From positions 3,503,001 through 3,567,000 of the forward strand of contig NZ_CP031455.1 of the NCBI RefSeq assembly GCF_003391135.1: a stretch of DNA of 64,000 nucleotides, in the 5' to 3' direction. How positions within the stretch are numbered: position 1 is the first letter of the stretch; every line of letters begins with the position of its first letter. The position numbers were made by a program, and so were the translations under genes. The notes below the pieces were generated by a model. That model was not told the origin of the DNA. It did no database searches and worked only from the letters and a program-made list of their open reading frames with translations. The stretch is from Streptoverticillium olivoreticuli subsp. olivoreticuli (lineage in GTDB: Bacteria > Actinomycetota > Actinomycetes > Streptomycetales > Streptomycetaceae). Below are positions 9,303-17,057 of this stretch, piece by piece.

Positions 9303-10004
9303 ATGACCATCAAGGTGATCATCGTCGACGACCAGGCCATGGTGCGGGCGGGCTTCGCCGCGCTCCTCGCCGCGCAGTCCGACATCGACGTCGTCGGTGA
9401 CGCACCCGACGGGCGGCAGGGTGTGGAACTGAGCCGCCGTACGCACCCGGACGTGGTCCTGATGGACGTCCGGATGCCGGAGATGGACGGCCTGGAGGCC
9501 GCCCGGCAGCTCCTCGACCCTTCCCCTGCTTCGCGGGGAGGCCCCATGCCAGGGGTGGTGCACCGGCCGAAGGTGCTGATGCTGACCACCTTCGACGTCG
9601 ACGACTACGTCTACGAGGCGCTGCGCGCGGGCGCCTCCGGCTTCCTCCTCAAGGACGCGCCGCCGGCCGATCTGATCTCGGCGGTGCGGGTCGTGGCGGC
9701 GGGCGAGGCGCTACTCGCCCCCTCGGTGACCCGTCGGCTCATCGCGGACTTCGCTCGGCAACGGCCCGCGCGGCGGCGGGATCCCTCGCTGCGCCTCCAC
9801 GGTCTGACGCCGCGTGAGACCGAGGTGCTCGAACTCATCGCGCGCGGGCTCTCCAACCAGGAGATCGCGGCGTCCCTGGTCGTGGCGGAGCAGACGGTGA
9901 AGACCCACATCGGGCGGGTCCTGGCGAAGCTCGGCCTGCGCGACCGGGCGCAGGCCGTGATCTTCGCGTACGAATCGGGGCTGGTCGCCCCGGGGGACCG
10001 GTGA
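9303..10004 (+). CDS. Two-component response regulator, NarL/LuxR family
   Basis: A DNA-binding regulator of 233 residues. The receiver domain shows VIIVDDQAMVRAG, the phosphorylation site LMDVRMPEMDG and the conserved Lys in FLLKDA. A LuxR helix-turn-helix is C-terminal (LTPRETEVLELIARGLSNQEIAASLVV ... TVKTHIGRVLAKL, given in pieces). It is partner of the kinase just upstream, with GGAAAT-type ribosome site. Odd: about ten extra residues (PASRGGPMPGVVH) sit between the alpha-3 helix and the beta-4 strand, encoded by a hairpin-forming stretch at 9521-9562. Confidence 0.93.
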   Translation: MTIKVIIVDDQAMVRAGFAALLAAQSDIDVVGDAPDGRQGVELSRRTHPDVVLMDVRMPEMDGLEAARQLLDPSPASRGGPMPGVVHRPKVLMLTTFDVDDYVYEALRAGASGFLLKDAPPADLISAVRVVAAGEALLAPSVTRRLIADFARQRPARRRDPSLRLHGLTPRETEVLELIARGLSNQEIAASLVVAEQTVKTHIGRVLAKLGLRDRAQAVIFAYESGLVAPGDR

Positions 10005-10021
10005 CCGGGGCGGAGCCCCGG
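10005..10021. terminator. Hairpin between convergent response-regulator and reductase genes
   Basis: CCGGGGC, GGA loop, GCCCCGG starts immediately after the TGA stop. It is the GGGGCGGAGCCCC module seen elsewhere in the window. Confidence 0.65.
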
Positions 10022-10029
10022 CCCACCGA

Positions 10030-11052
10030 CTACTCCCGGCCGACCGCCGTGAAGGACATGTCCGGGTAGCGGTCGCCCGCCACCTGCGAGGCGATCGGCT
10101 CCAGAGCCGCCAGCTGCTCCTCCGTCAGCACGATCCGCGTGGCGGCGGTGTTCTCGTCCAGCCGGGACCGCTTGCGCGTGCCGGGGATCGGAACGACCGT
10201 CAGGCCGTGCACCGAGGCCCGCTGCTGCACCCACGCCAGGGCGACCTGACCCAGCGTGATCCCGTGCGCCTCGGCGACCGCGCGCACCGGCTCCAGCAGC
10301 GCCGCGTTCGCCGCCGCGTTGTCGCCCGTGAAGCGCGGCTGGCTGCGCCGCCAGTCGTCGTTCGTCAGCTCCTTCTCCGCGTTGACGAACGAGCCGGTCA
10401 GGAAGCCGCGGCCGAGGGGCGAGTACGGCACGACGGCCACGCCCAGCTCGCGCGCCGCGGGCACCACGCTCACCTCGATGTCGCGGCTGAAGAGCGACCA
10501 CTCCTGCTGCACGGCGGCGATCGGGTGCACGGCCTGGGCGGCGCGCAGTTCGGCGCCCGTCACCTCGCTCAGGCCCAGGTGGCGCACCTTGCCCTCGGCC
10601 ACCAGCTCGGCCATGGCGCCGACGCTCTCCTCCATGGGCACGTCGGGGTTGCGGCGGTGCATGTAGTAGAGGTCGATGTGGTCGACGCCGAGGCGGCGCA
10701 GGCTGCCCTCGACGGACTCGCGGATGTAGTCGCGGTCGTTGCGGATGGCCTGGTACGACGGGTCGTCCTCGCGCCGCACGATGGCGAACTTGGTGGCCAG
10801 CGTGATGCGGTCGCGGTGGGCCCGGACGAAGGGCGCGATGAACTCCTCGTTGCGGCCGAAGGCGTAGACGTCGGCCGTGTCGAAGAGGGTGACGCCCAGT
10901 TCGAACGCCCGCTCCAGCGTCGCCCGCGCCTCGGCCTCGTCGGTCGTCGGTCCGTAGGCGAAGCTCATGCCCATGCAGCCCAGGCCCTGCACGCCGACCT
11001 CGGGTCCGCCGGTGCCGAGCTTCGCGGTGGTGATCGTGTCGTTGCTGCTCAT
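10030..11052 (-). CDS. Aldo/keto reductase
   Basis: A cytosolic NADPH-dependent oxidoreductase of 340 residues with the TIM-barrel AKR pattern. The catalytic tetrad is visible: Asp and Tyr in FDTADVYAFGRNEE, Lys in ATKFAI and His in YYMHRRNPD. C-terminal nucleotide-binding residues are in VVPIPGTRKRSRLDENTAA. It belongs to the AKR group represented by plant auxin-induced IN2-2-like and bacterial YghZ-like reductases. It is the second gene of an operon with the MerR regulator, 6 nt apart, so it is probably the induced product of that regulator. Confidence 0.93.
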   Translation of the reverse strand: MSSNDTITTAKLGTGGPEVGVQGLGCMGMSFAYGPTTDEAEARATLERAFELGVTLFDTADVYAFGRNEEFIAPFVRAHRDRITLATKFAIVRREDDPSYQAIRNDRDYIRESVEGSLRRLGVDHIDLYYMHRRNPDVPMEESVGAMAELVAEGKVRHLGLSEVTGAELRAAQAVHPIAAVQQEWSLFSRDIEVSVVPAARELGVAVVPYSPLGRGFLTGSFVNAEKELTNDDWRRSQPRFTGDNAAANAALLEPVRAVAEAHGITLGQVALAWVQQRASVHGLTVVPIPGTRKRSRLDENTAATRIVLTEEQLAALEPIASQVAGDRYPDMSFTAVGRE

Positions 11053-11058
11053 CAGCGT

Positions 11059-11526
11059 TCAGACCCCTTCGGACGCCCGGCGTCGGGCGTCGGCGTAAAT
11101 GTCGATCTTGTAGTCGAGCACGTCGAGCGTGCTCCGCAGCTCCGCGATGCGGCGCCGCACGTCGTCGCGGTGCGCGCTCAGCAGCCGTTCGCGGGCGGCG
11201 ACGGTGTGTTCGCCTTCGCGCACCATCTGCGCGTACCGCACCATGTCGGCCACCGGCATCCCGGTCAGCCGCAGCCGGCCGACCAGGTCCAGCCAGTCCA
11301 GGTCGCGGTCGGTGTAACGGCGCTGGCCCGTGTGCGTGCGGTCCACGTGGGGCATCAGCCCGATCCGCTCGTACCAGCGCAGGGTGTGCGCGGACAGGCC
11401 GGTGTACTCGGCCACCTCACTGATCGTGTAGCGGTCGCGGCCCTGCGGCCGGCCGGGCTTCGGGCCCGGCCGGCAGGGCTCGGCCCGGTCCCGCACTTCT
11501 CCCGGCGCGTGGTCCAGAACGGTCAT
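11059..11526 (-). CDS. MerR-family transcriptional regulator
   Basis: A regulator of 155 residues. After an unusual Pro/Arg-rich N-terminal tail of about 30 residues, the MerR winged helix reads RYTISEVAEYTGLSAHTLRW, then YERIGLMPHVDRTHTGQRRY. A dimerisation coiled coil follows (VRRRIAELRSTLDVLDYKID). It has no metal-binding Cys set, so a small organic or redox signal is more likely. It is first in the operon with the aldo/keto reductase and has a MerR-type promoter directly upstream (11585-11615), indicating autoregulation. Confidence 0.93.
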   Translation of the reverse strand: MTVLDHAPGEVRDRAEPCRPGPKPGRPQGRDRYTISEVAEYTGLSAHTLRWYERIGLMPHVDRTHTGQRRYTDRDLDWLDLVGRLRLTGMPVADMVRYAQMVREGEHTVAARERLLSAHRDDVRRRIAELRSTLDVLDYKIDIYADARRRASEGV

Positions 11527-11584
11527 ACGGATCCCCCTTGCGTCGCGGGCCGTTCGCGGTCGAGAAGCCCTTGCGACATGGACA

Positions 11585-11615
11585 ACGCTAGAGAGTTGGA
11601 GTGCACTCCAAGCAA
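11585..11615 (-). promoter_or_regulatory. MerR-type promoter with 19-bp spacer and 16-bp operator palindrome
   Basis: On the minus strand TTGCTT (-35, 11615-11610) and TAGCGT (-10, 11590-11585) are separated by 19 bp. The perfect palindrome TTGGAGTGCACTCCAA (11596-11611) lies in the spacer and reaches into the -35. The over-long spacer with a dyad is the hallmark of promoters that MerR regulators untwist. Confidence 0.85.
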
Positions 11616-11644
11616 GCGGGAACTTGAGGTGATCCTGACCGGGT

Positions 11645-11650
11645 TAGGCT
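11645..11650 (+). promoter_or_regulatory. -10 hexamer of a leaderless promoter
   Basis: TAGGCT, 7 nt, then the ATG at 11658. TTGAGG at 11624-11629 is a weakly spaced (15 bp) -35 candidate. Confidence 0.5.
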
Positions 11651-11657
11651 CGCACCC

Positions 11658-12473
11658 ATGGAGAGCCTGCGGAAGATCGAGAACTGGCCGGTGGAGACCG
11701 CTGCTGCGGCAGTCGTACGGGCCGACGGCAGCCTCGCGGGGGCCCACGGGCCGACCGCGCACCGCTTCGCCCTGGCCTCCGTGACCAAACCGCTCACCGC
11801 GTACGCCGCGCTGCTCGCCGTCGAGGAGGGCGCGATCGAGCTGGACGAGCCGGCCGGTCCCGCCGGGTCCACGGTCCGCCACCTGCTCGCCCACACCTCC
11901 GGGCTGGCCTTCGACGAGCACCGGGCGACGGCCGAGCCGGGGACGCGGCGGCTGTACTCCAACGCGGGCTTCGAGGTGCTCGGCGACCACATCGCCAAGG
12001 CGACGGACATCGCCTTCCCCGAGTACCTGCGGCAGGCGGTGCTGGAGCCGCTCGGCATGACGGCGACGGACCTCCAGGGCTCCCCCGCCAAGGACGGCGT
12101 CTCCACCGTCGACGACCTGGCCCGCTTCGCGGCTGAGCTCCAGGCTCCGCGGCTGCTGTCGCGGCAGACGCTGGACGAGGCGACGACGGTGGCCTTCCCC
12201 GGCCTGACCGGTGTCCTCCCGGGCTACGGCCACCAGCGCCCCAACGACTGGGGCCTCGGCTTCGAGATCCGCGACGGCAAGTCCCCGCACTGGACGGGGG
12301 CGTCGTCCTCCCCCCGCACATACGGCCACTTCGGCCAGTCGGGCACGTTCCTGTGGGTGGACCCGACGGCGGGCGCGGCCTGCGTCGCCCTGACGGACCG
12401 CCCGTTCGGACCGTGGGCGACGGAGGCATGGCCACCCCTGACGGACGCGGTCCTGGCAGAGCTGGCTGTCTGA
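11658..12473 (+). CDS. Serine hydrolase, beta-lactamase class C/penicillin-binding-protein fold
   Basis: A short member of the family (271 residues). It carries the three active-site elements: SxxK as SVTK near residue 42, YxN as YSNAG near residue 98 and a third motif HFGQSG near residue 230. LLAHTSGL is the conserved loop after SxxK. There is no signal peptide, so it is probably cytoplasmic and more likely an esterase or peptidase-like enzyme than a true beta-lactamase. It is divergent from the MerR operon and likely translated from a leaderless transcript. Confidence 0.88.
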   Translation: MESLRKIENWPVETAAAAVVRADGSLAGAHGPTAHRFALASVTKPLTAYAALLAVEEGAIELDEPAGPAGSTVRHLLAHTSGLAFDEHRATAEPGTRRLYSNAGFEVLGDHIAKATDIAFPEYLRQAVLEPLGMTATDLQGSPAKDGVSTVDDLARFAAELQAPRLLSRQTLDEATTVAFPGLTGVLPGYGHQRPNDWGLGFEIRDGKSPHWTGASSSPRTYGHFGQSGTFLWVDPTAGAACVALTDRPFGPWATEAWPPLTDAVLAELAV

Positions 12474-12500
12474 CCGCGCCGGGTTCTGTTCCCCAGCTCT

Positions 12501-12610
12501 GGTTGTGGGCAATCGTTCCGCTGGGCGGAACGGGTGGGCACAACCGACCCCCGGCCCGCAGTCGGGGGTCTGGGGCACGCGCCCCAGTTCGGGAAGGGGC
12601 GGGTCGGGGA
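12501..12610. repeat. Composite intergenic hairpin repeat
   Basis: Nested hairpins occupy the gap between convergent genes. GGTTGTG (12501-12507) pairs with CACAACC (12539-12545), and inside it CGTTCCGC (12514-12521) pairs with GCGGAACG (12525-12532). Downstream come further G/C modules, including GGGAAGGGGCGGG, also found near 46560 and 46660. This looks like a dispersed Streptomyces repeat acting as a bidirectional terminator. Confidence 0.7.
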
Positions 12611-12621
12611 AAGACCCGGCG

Positions 12622-13302
12622 TCAGCCGAAGTGGGGCTCCGCGTGCATCGCCCACAGCAAAAGCTCCGTCGGGCCGACCGCCTCCGCCGACACCCCCACC
12701 GCCTCGAACAAGCGCATCGCATCCCCCTCCCCCACCACATCCCCGTCCAGCCGCACGGAACCCCGTACGACATGGACGTACAGCCACTGCGCGTCCGGCA
12801 CGGACACCCGCTCCCCGGCCGCGAGCCGGCGCACGTGCAGGACCGCCTCCGCCCCGGCCAGGGGATACGCGCCGTCCGGGACCTGCGGCAGCAGCTCGTA
12901 GGACGGCTCGCCGTCGAACTCCGAGGGCGTCAGCCACATCTGCACGAAGCGCAGCGGCACCACCCCCTCGTTCCGCTCGGAGTGCCGCGCCCCGGAGCCC
13001 GCGCCGAACCGCTGGAGATCCCCGGCACGGACGACCGCGCGGTGACCGGTGGAGTCCTCGTGGGTGAGTTCGCCCTCGACCACCCAGGTCACGATCTCGA
13101 CGTCGCGGTGCGGGTGCTCCGCGAAGCCCGCGCCGGGCGCGAGGCGCTCCTCGTTGCAGGCGGCGAGGGGGCCGAACCGGACGTTGTCCGGGTCGTAGAA
13201 CCCGGCGAAGGAGAACGCGTGCCAGGTCTCGATCCCGGCCTCCGGATCGCCGCCGAGGAAGCGTTCACCTGCTCGTTGTACGGCGCGTCGCACGTGCGTC
13301 AT
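12622..13302 (-). CDS. Pirin family protein (bicupin)
   Basis: A protein of 226 residues with an N-terminal pirin cupin. FAEHPHRDVEIVTWVVEGELTHEDS (in pieces: HPHRD, HEDS) and RHSERNE supply the metal-binding His/Glu set. The C-terminal cupin half is less conserved (AQWLYVHVVRGSV). Bacterial pirins are Fe proteins; some act as quercetin 2,3-dioxygenases and some interact with metabolic enzymes, so the exact role is open. The ATG at 13302 is chosen because the upstream extension (MRMRGVSGG...) overlaps the promoter and TACGGT lies exactly 6 nt before this ATG. Confidence 0.9.
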   Translation of the reverse strand: MTHVRRAVQRAGERFLGGDPEAGIETWHAFSFAGFYDPDNVRFGPLAACNEERLAPGAGFAEHPHRDVEIVTWVVEGELTHEDSTGHRAVVRAGDLQRFGAGSGARHSERNEGVVPLRFVQMWLTPSEFDGEPSYELLPQVPDGAYPLAGAEAVLHVRRLAAGERVSVPDAQWLYVHVVRGSVRLDGDVVGEGDAMRLFEAVGVSAEAVGPTELLLWAMHAEPHFG

Positions 13303-13308
13303 CGGGCT

Positions 13309-13314
13309 ACCGTA
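13309..13314 (-). promoter_or_regulatory. -10 hexamer of a leaderless promoter for the pirin gene
   Basis: On the minus strand TACGGT, AGCCCG, then ATG. There is no ribosome site, so the transcript probably starts at the start codon. Confidence 0.55.
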
Positions 13315-13359
13315 GCCCGGCGACCCCGCTCGGCACCCGAATAAGGCAGGCTTGTCCCC

Positions 13360-14544
13360 GTGCCTGAACCCGCCGCTAACACCCCGCATCCGCACAGCGC
13401 CACCCTCCGCCGTCTGGAGAAGTCATCCGGCACGCTGGCCGCCGCCGCCATCGCCCGGATGGATGCCCAGCTGCCGTGGTACCGGGCGATGCCCCCGGAG
13501 AACCGCTCCTGGATCGGCCTGGTCGCCCAGGCCGGTATCGCGGCGTTCACCGAGTGGTTCCGGCATCCGGAGACGCCGCAGGCCATCAGCACGGACGTCT
13601 TCGGCACGGCCCCGCGCGAGCTGACGCGGGCGATCACTTTGCGCCAGACCGTGGAGATGGTCCGCACGACCATCGAGGTCATGGAGTCGGCGATCGACGA
13701 GGTGGCCGCGCCGGGTGACGAGTCTGTGCTGCGCGAGGCCCTGCTCGTCTACGCGCGGGAGATCGCCTTCGCCACCGCTCAGGTGTACGCACAGGCCGCG
13801 GAGGCGCGCGGCGCGTGGGACGCCCGGCTGGAGTCGCTGGTGGTCAACGCGGTGCTGTCGGGCGAGGCCGACGAGGGCGCCCTGTCCCGGGCCGCCGCCC
13901 TCGGCTGGAATTCGCCCTCGCACGTGGCGGTGGTGCTGGGGACGGCGCCCGACGGGGACAGCGAGCTGACGGTCGAGGCGATCCGGCGGGCGTCGCGGCA
14001 CGCGAAGCTCCAGGTGCTGACGGGGGTGCTCGGGGACCGGCTGGTGGTGATCGCGGGCGGCTCGGACAATCCGCTGCAGGCGGCGAAAGCCCTGATCGGG
14101 CCGTTCGCGGCGGGCCCGGTGGTGGCCGGTCCCGTGGTGTCGGACCTGCTGGCGGCCACCCGCTCCGCGCAGGCCGCGGCGGCGGGGCTGAAGGCGTGCG
14201 CCGCCTGGCCGGACGCCCCCCGGCCGGTACTCGCCGATGATCTTCTGCCGGAGCGCGCGATGGCCGGGGACGCTACCGCGCGTGAGCAACTGGTGGAGGA
14301 GATCTACAGACCGCTCGAAGAAGCGGGCTCGGCCCTGCTGGAGACGCTGAGCGTCTATCTGGAGCAGGCAAGTAGCCTTGAGGGGGCGGCCCGGATGCTG
14401 TTCGTCCACCCGAACACCGTGAGATACCGCCTCCGACGTGTGACGGACGTCACCGGATGGTCACCCTCCGACGTGCGTTCGGCCTTCACACTGCGAGTCG
14501 CGCTGATCCTGGGGCGCCTGGCAGACGCGGAGTCCCAGCTCTAG
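13360..14544 (+). CDS. fasR: Fatty acid biosynthesis activator FasR, PucR/CdaR-type regulator
   Basis: A regulator of 394 residues directly upstream of fabD. The C-terminal helix-turn-helix of the PucR family is plain (LETLSVYLEQASSLEGAARMLFVHPNTVRYRLRRVTDVTGW, given here as a span near residues 325-365). The middle forms a GGDEF-like CdaR domain. In S. coelicolor the gene at this place, FasR, activates the fabD-fabH-acpP-fabF operon; that assignment comes from established work and from synteny, not from a search. Start GTG 13360. Confidence 0.9.
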   Translation: MPEPAANTPHPHSATLRRLEKSSGTLAAAAIARMDAQLPWYRAMPPENRSWIGLVAQAGIAAFTEWFRHPETPQAISTDVFGTAPRELTRAITLRQTVEMVRTTIEVMESAIDEVAAPGDESVLREALLVYAREIAFATAQVYAQAAEARGAWDARLESLVVNAVLSGEADEGALSRAAALGWNSPSHVAVVLGTAPDGDSELTVEAIRRASRHAKLQVLTGVLGDRLVVIAGGSDNPLQAAKALIGPFAAGPVVAGPVVSDLLAATRSAQAAAAGLKACAAWPDAPRPVLADDLLPERAMAGDATAREQLVEEIYRPLEEAGSALLETLSVYLEQASSLEGAARMLFVHPNTVRYRLRRVTDVTGWSPSDVRSAFTLRVALILGRLADAESQL

Positions 14545-14548
14545 GCTT

Positions 14549-14565
14549 TTGTTGGACATCAACAA
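14549..14565. promoter_or_regulatory. Candidate FasR binding site (inverted repeat)
   Basis: TTGTTG, spacer GACAT, CAACAA is a perfect 6-bp inverted repeat 68 nt before the fabD start, in the only gap (89 bp) between fasR and fabD. FasR is known to bind this promoter region in S. coelicolor; the exact contact bases here are inferred. Confidence 0.5.
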
Positions 14566-14633
14566 TTCCCCTGACGGTTCTTGGTCCCTGTCCCCACCGG
14601 TGGCCAAGGCCGTCCACGAGAGAGAGTGTGAGG

Positions 14634-15605
14634 GTGCTCGTACTCGTCGCCCCCGGCCAGGGCGCTCAGACGCCCGGCTTCCTGACCCCCTGGCTCGACC
14701 TCCCCGGTGTCGAAGACCGACTCCGTGAGTGGTCGGCCGCCATCGACCTGGATCTGGTCCACTACGGCACGAACGCCGACGCGGACGAGATCCGTGACAC
14801 CGCCGTGGCCCAGCCGCTGCTGGTGGCCTCCGCGCTGGTCTCGGCCCGGCAGCTGTTCCCGACGGACGAGGACTTCGCCCGCCTGGTGGGCGCCGCCGCG
14901 GGGCACAGCGTCGGCGAGCTCGCCGCCGCCGCCCTGACCGGGGTACTCCCCGAGCGGTCCGCGCTGGAGCTCGTGCGCAAGCGCGGTCTCGCGATGGCCG
15001 ACGCCGCCGCCGTGACGGAGACCGGCATGTCCGCCCTGCTGGGCGGGGACGCCGACGTCGTACTGCCGCACCTGGAGAAGCTCGGCCTGACGCCCGCCAA
15101 TGTGAACGGCGCGGGCCAGATCGTCGCCGCCGGCACCGCGGAGCAGCTCGCCGCGCTCGCGGAGGACAAGCCGGAGGGCACCCGGCGCGTCGTCGCGCTG
15201 AAGGTCGCCGGCGCCTTCCACACCGAGCACATGGCCCCGGCCGTCGAGGTGCTGGAGTCGGCCGTGCGGGAGCTGTCCCCCGCCGACCCGCACACCCGCT
15301 ACGTCTCCAACAAGGACGGCGCGGTCGTCGCCTCCGGCACGGAGGTCGTGCGGCGGCTGGTCGGCCAGGTGGCCAACCCGGTCCGCTGGGACCTGTGCAT
15401 GGACACCTTCAAGGAACTCGGCGTCACCGCGATCATCGAGCTCGCGCCCGGCGGCACCCTCGTGGGCATCGCCAAGCGCGCGCTGCCCGGTGTGCGGACC
15501 CTCGCGCTCAAGACCCCGGCCGATCTGGACGCGGCTCGCGAGCTGATCGCCGAGTACGCCCCCGCCGCCGCGACCACGGCCGAACAAGGAGCCCCGCGAG
15601 CATGA
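14634..15605 (+). CDS. fabD: Malonyl-CoA:ACP S-malonyltransferase
   Basis: Transfers malonate from CoA to acyl carrier protein to supply type II fatty acid synthase, and often polyketide synthases, in the cytosol. The protein has 323 residues. The active Ser lies in AAGHSVGELAAA (about residue 95) and the catalytic His in GAFHTEHM. VAPGQGAQ opens the fold. Start GTG 14634 (MLVLVAPGQG) follows the usual family N-terminus, with GAGAGAG about 8 nt upstream; GTG 14628 is an alternative. Its last bases overlap the fabH ATG (ATGA), indicating translational coupling. Confidence 0.96.
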   Translation: MLVLVAPGQGAQTPGFLTPWLDLPGVEDRLREWSAAIDLDLVHYGTNADADEIRDTAVAQPLLVASALVSARQLFPTDEDFARLVGAAAGHSVGELAAAALTGVLPERSALELVRKRGLAMADAAAVTETGMSALLGGDADVVLPHLEKLGLTPANVNGAGQIVAAGTAEQLAALAEDKPEGTRRVVALKVAGAFHTEHMAPAVEVLESAVRELSPADPHTRYVSNKDGAVVASGTEVVRRLVGQVANPVRWDLCMDTFKELGVTAIIELAPGGTLVGIAKRALPGVRTLALKTPADLDAARELIAEYAPAAATTAEQGAPRA

Positions 15606-16648
15606 CCGCGAAGATCAGGCCCAGCAAGGGCGCCCCCTACGCGCGCATCCTCGGCGTGGGCGGCTACCGCCCGACGCGAGTGGTTCCGAACGAGGAGATC
15701 CTCAAGTACATCGACTCCTCGGACGAGTGGATCCGGTCCCGTTCGGGCATCGCCACCCGGCACTGGGCGGGCCCCGAGGAGACGGTGTCCGCGATGTCGG
15801 TCGAGGCGGCCGGCAAGGCCATCGCCGACGCGGGCATCACCCCCGAGCAGATCGGTGGCGTGATCGTCTCCACGGTCTCGCACTTCAAGCAGACCCCGGC
15901 GATCGCCACCGAGATCGCGCACAAGATCGGTGCGGGCAAGCCCGCCGCCTTCGACATCTCCGCGGGCTGCGCCGGCTTCGGCTACGGCCTGACGCTGGCC
16001 AAGGGCCTGATCGTCGAGGGTTCGGCCGAATACGTACTGGTCATCGGCGTGGAGCGGCTGTCGGACCTGACGGACCTGGAGGACCGCGCGACGGCCTTCC
16101 TGTTCGGCGACGGCGCGGGTGCCGTGGTCGTCGGCCCGTCGCAGGAGCCGGCGATCGGCCCGACGGTCTGGGGGTCGGAGGGCGACAAGTCGCACACGAT
16201 CAAGCAGACCGTGGGCTGGGACGAGTACCGCACGACGCCCCTCCCCGGCGGCGACGGCGCCGAGGTCCGCCAGGCCCTGGAGGAGATCCGTTTCCCCGCG
16301 ATCACCCAGGAGGGCCAGGCGGTCTTCCGCTGGGCCGTCTTCGAGATGGCGAAGGTCGCCCAGCAGGCGCTGGACGACGCCGGCGTCAGCCCGGAGGACC
16401 TGGACGTCTTCATTCCGCACCAGGCCAACATGCGGATCATCGACTCGATGGTGAAGACCCTCAAACTGCCGGAGAGCGTCACGGTCGCGCGTGACGTGGA
16501 GACCACGGGCAACACGTCCGCGGCCTCCATTCCGCTGGCCATGGAGCGACTTCTGGCCACGGGGCAGGCGAAGAGCGGGGACACCGCGCTCGTCATCGGG
16601 TTCGGGGCGGGTCTCGTCTACGCCGCGACGGTCGTTACCCTCCCCTAG
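15602..16648 (+). CDS. fabH: Beta-ketoacyl-ACP synthase III
   Basis: Starts fatty acid chains by condensing a short acyl-CoA with malonyl-ACP; in Streptomyces it accepts branched starters. It has 348 residues. The Cys-His-Asn triad is visible: DISAGCAGFGYG (Cys near residue 122), FIPHQANMRI (His near residue 272) and TTGNTSAASIP (Asn near residue 303). It overlaps fabD by 4 nt and is followed by acpP after 93 bp. Confidence 0.97.
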   Translation: MTAKIRPSKGAPYARILGVGGYRPTRVVPNEEILKYIDSSDEWIRSRSGIATRHWAGPEETVSAMSVEAAGKAIADAGITPEQIGGVIVSTVSHFKQTPAIATEIAHKIGAGKPAAFDISAGCAGFGYGLTLAKGLIVEGSAEYVLVIGVERLSDLTDLEDRATAFLFGDGAGAVVVGPSQEPAIGPTVWGSEGDKSHTIKQTVGWDEYRTTPLPGGDGAEVRQALEEIRFPAITQEGQAVFRWAVFEMAKVAQQALDDAGVSPEDLDVFIPHQANMRIIDSMVKTLKLPESVTVARDVETTGNTSAASIPLAMERLLATGQAKSGDTALVIGFGAGLVYAATVVTLP

Positions 16649-16741
16649 GCGAGAATCCGCGTGGCTGTCGCCGCTCGGCCCCTCACCTCAGCAGCAGTTT
16701 TTCCATAACGCAGTTTCACCGCACATAGAAGGAGCGCCGCA

Positions 16742-16990
16742 ATGGCTCACACCCAGGAGCAGATCCTCGAGGGTCTCGCCGAGATCGTCAACGAGATCGC
16801 GGGCATCCCGGTCGAGGACGTCAAGCTGGACAAGTCCTTCACCGACGACCTGGACGTCGACTCGCTGTCCATGGTCGAGGTCGTCGTGGCCGCCGAGGAG
16901 CGCTTCGAGGTCAAGATCCCCGACGAGGACGTCAAGAACCTCAAGACCGTCGGTGACGCTGCCGACTACATCCTGAAGCACCAGGCCTGA
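16742..16990 (+). CDS. acpP: Acyl carrier protein
   Basis: The 82-residue carrier of growing acyl chains. The phosphopantetheine Ser lies in DDLDVDSLSMVEV (about residue 41). It is acidic and has the four-helix ACP length. A strong AGAAGGAG ribosome site precedes the ATG, in keeping with high ACP demand. It is third in the fab operon. Confidence 0.98.
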   Translation: MAHTQEQILEGLAEIVNEIAGIPVEDVKLDKSFTDDLDVDSLSMVEVVVAAEERFEVKIPDEDVKNLKTVGDAADYILKHQA

Positions 16991-17003
16991 TCCAAGCGTT
17001 CGT

Positions 17004-17022
17004 CGCCACCCCGGCGGTGGCG
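17004..17022 (+). promoter_or_regulatory. Small hairpin between acpP and fabF
   Basis: CGCCACC, loop CCGGC, GGTGGCG. There is no U-tract. It may attenuate transcription or protect the acpP message so that ACP is made in excess over FabF; this role is inferred. Confidence 0.4.
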
Positions 17023-17057
17023 GTTCCAGCACCTCTACACGTGGAGACAGAATCCCT

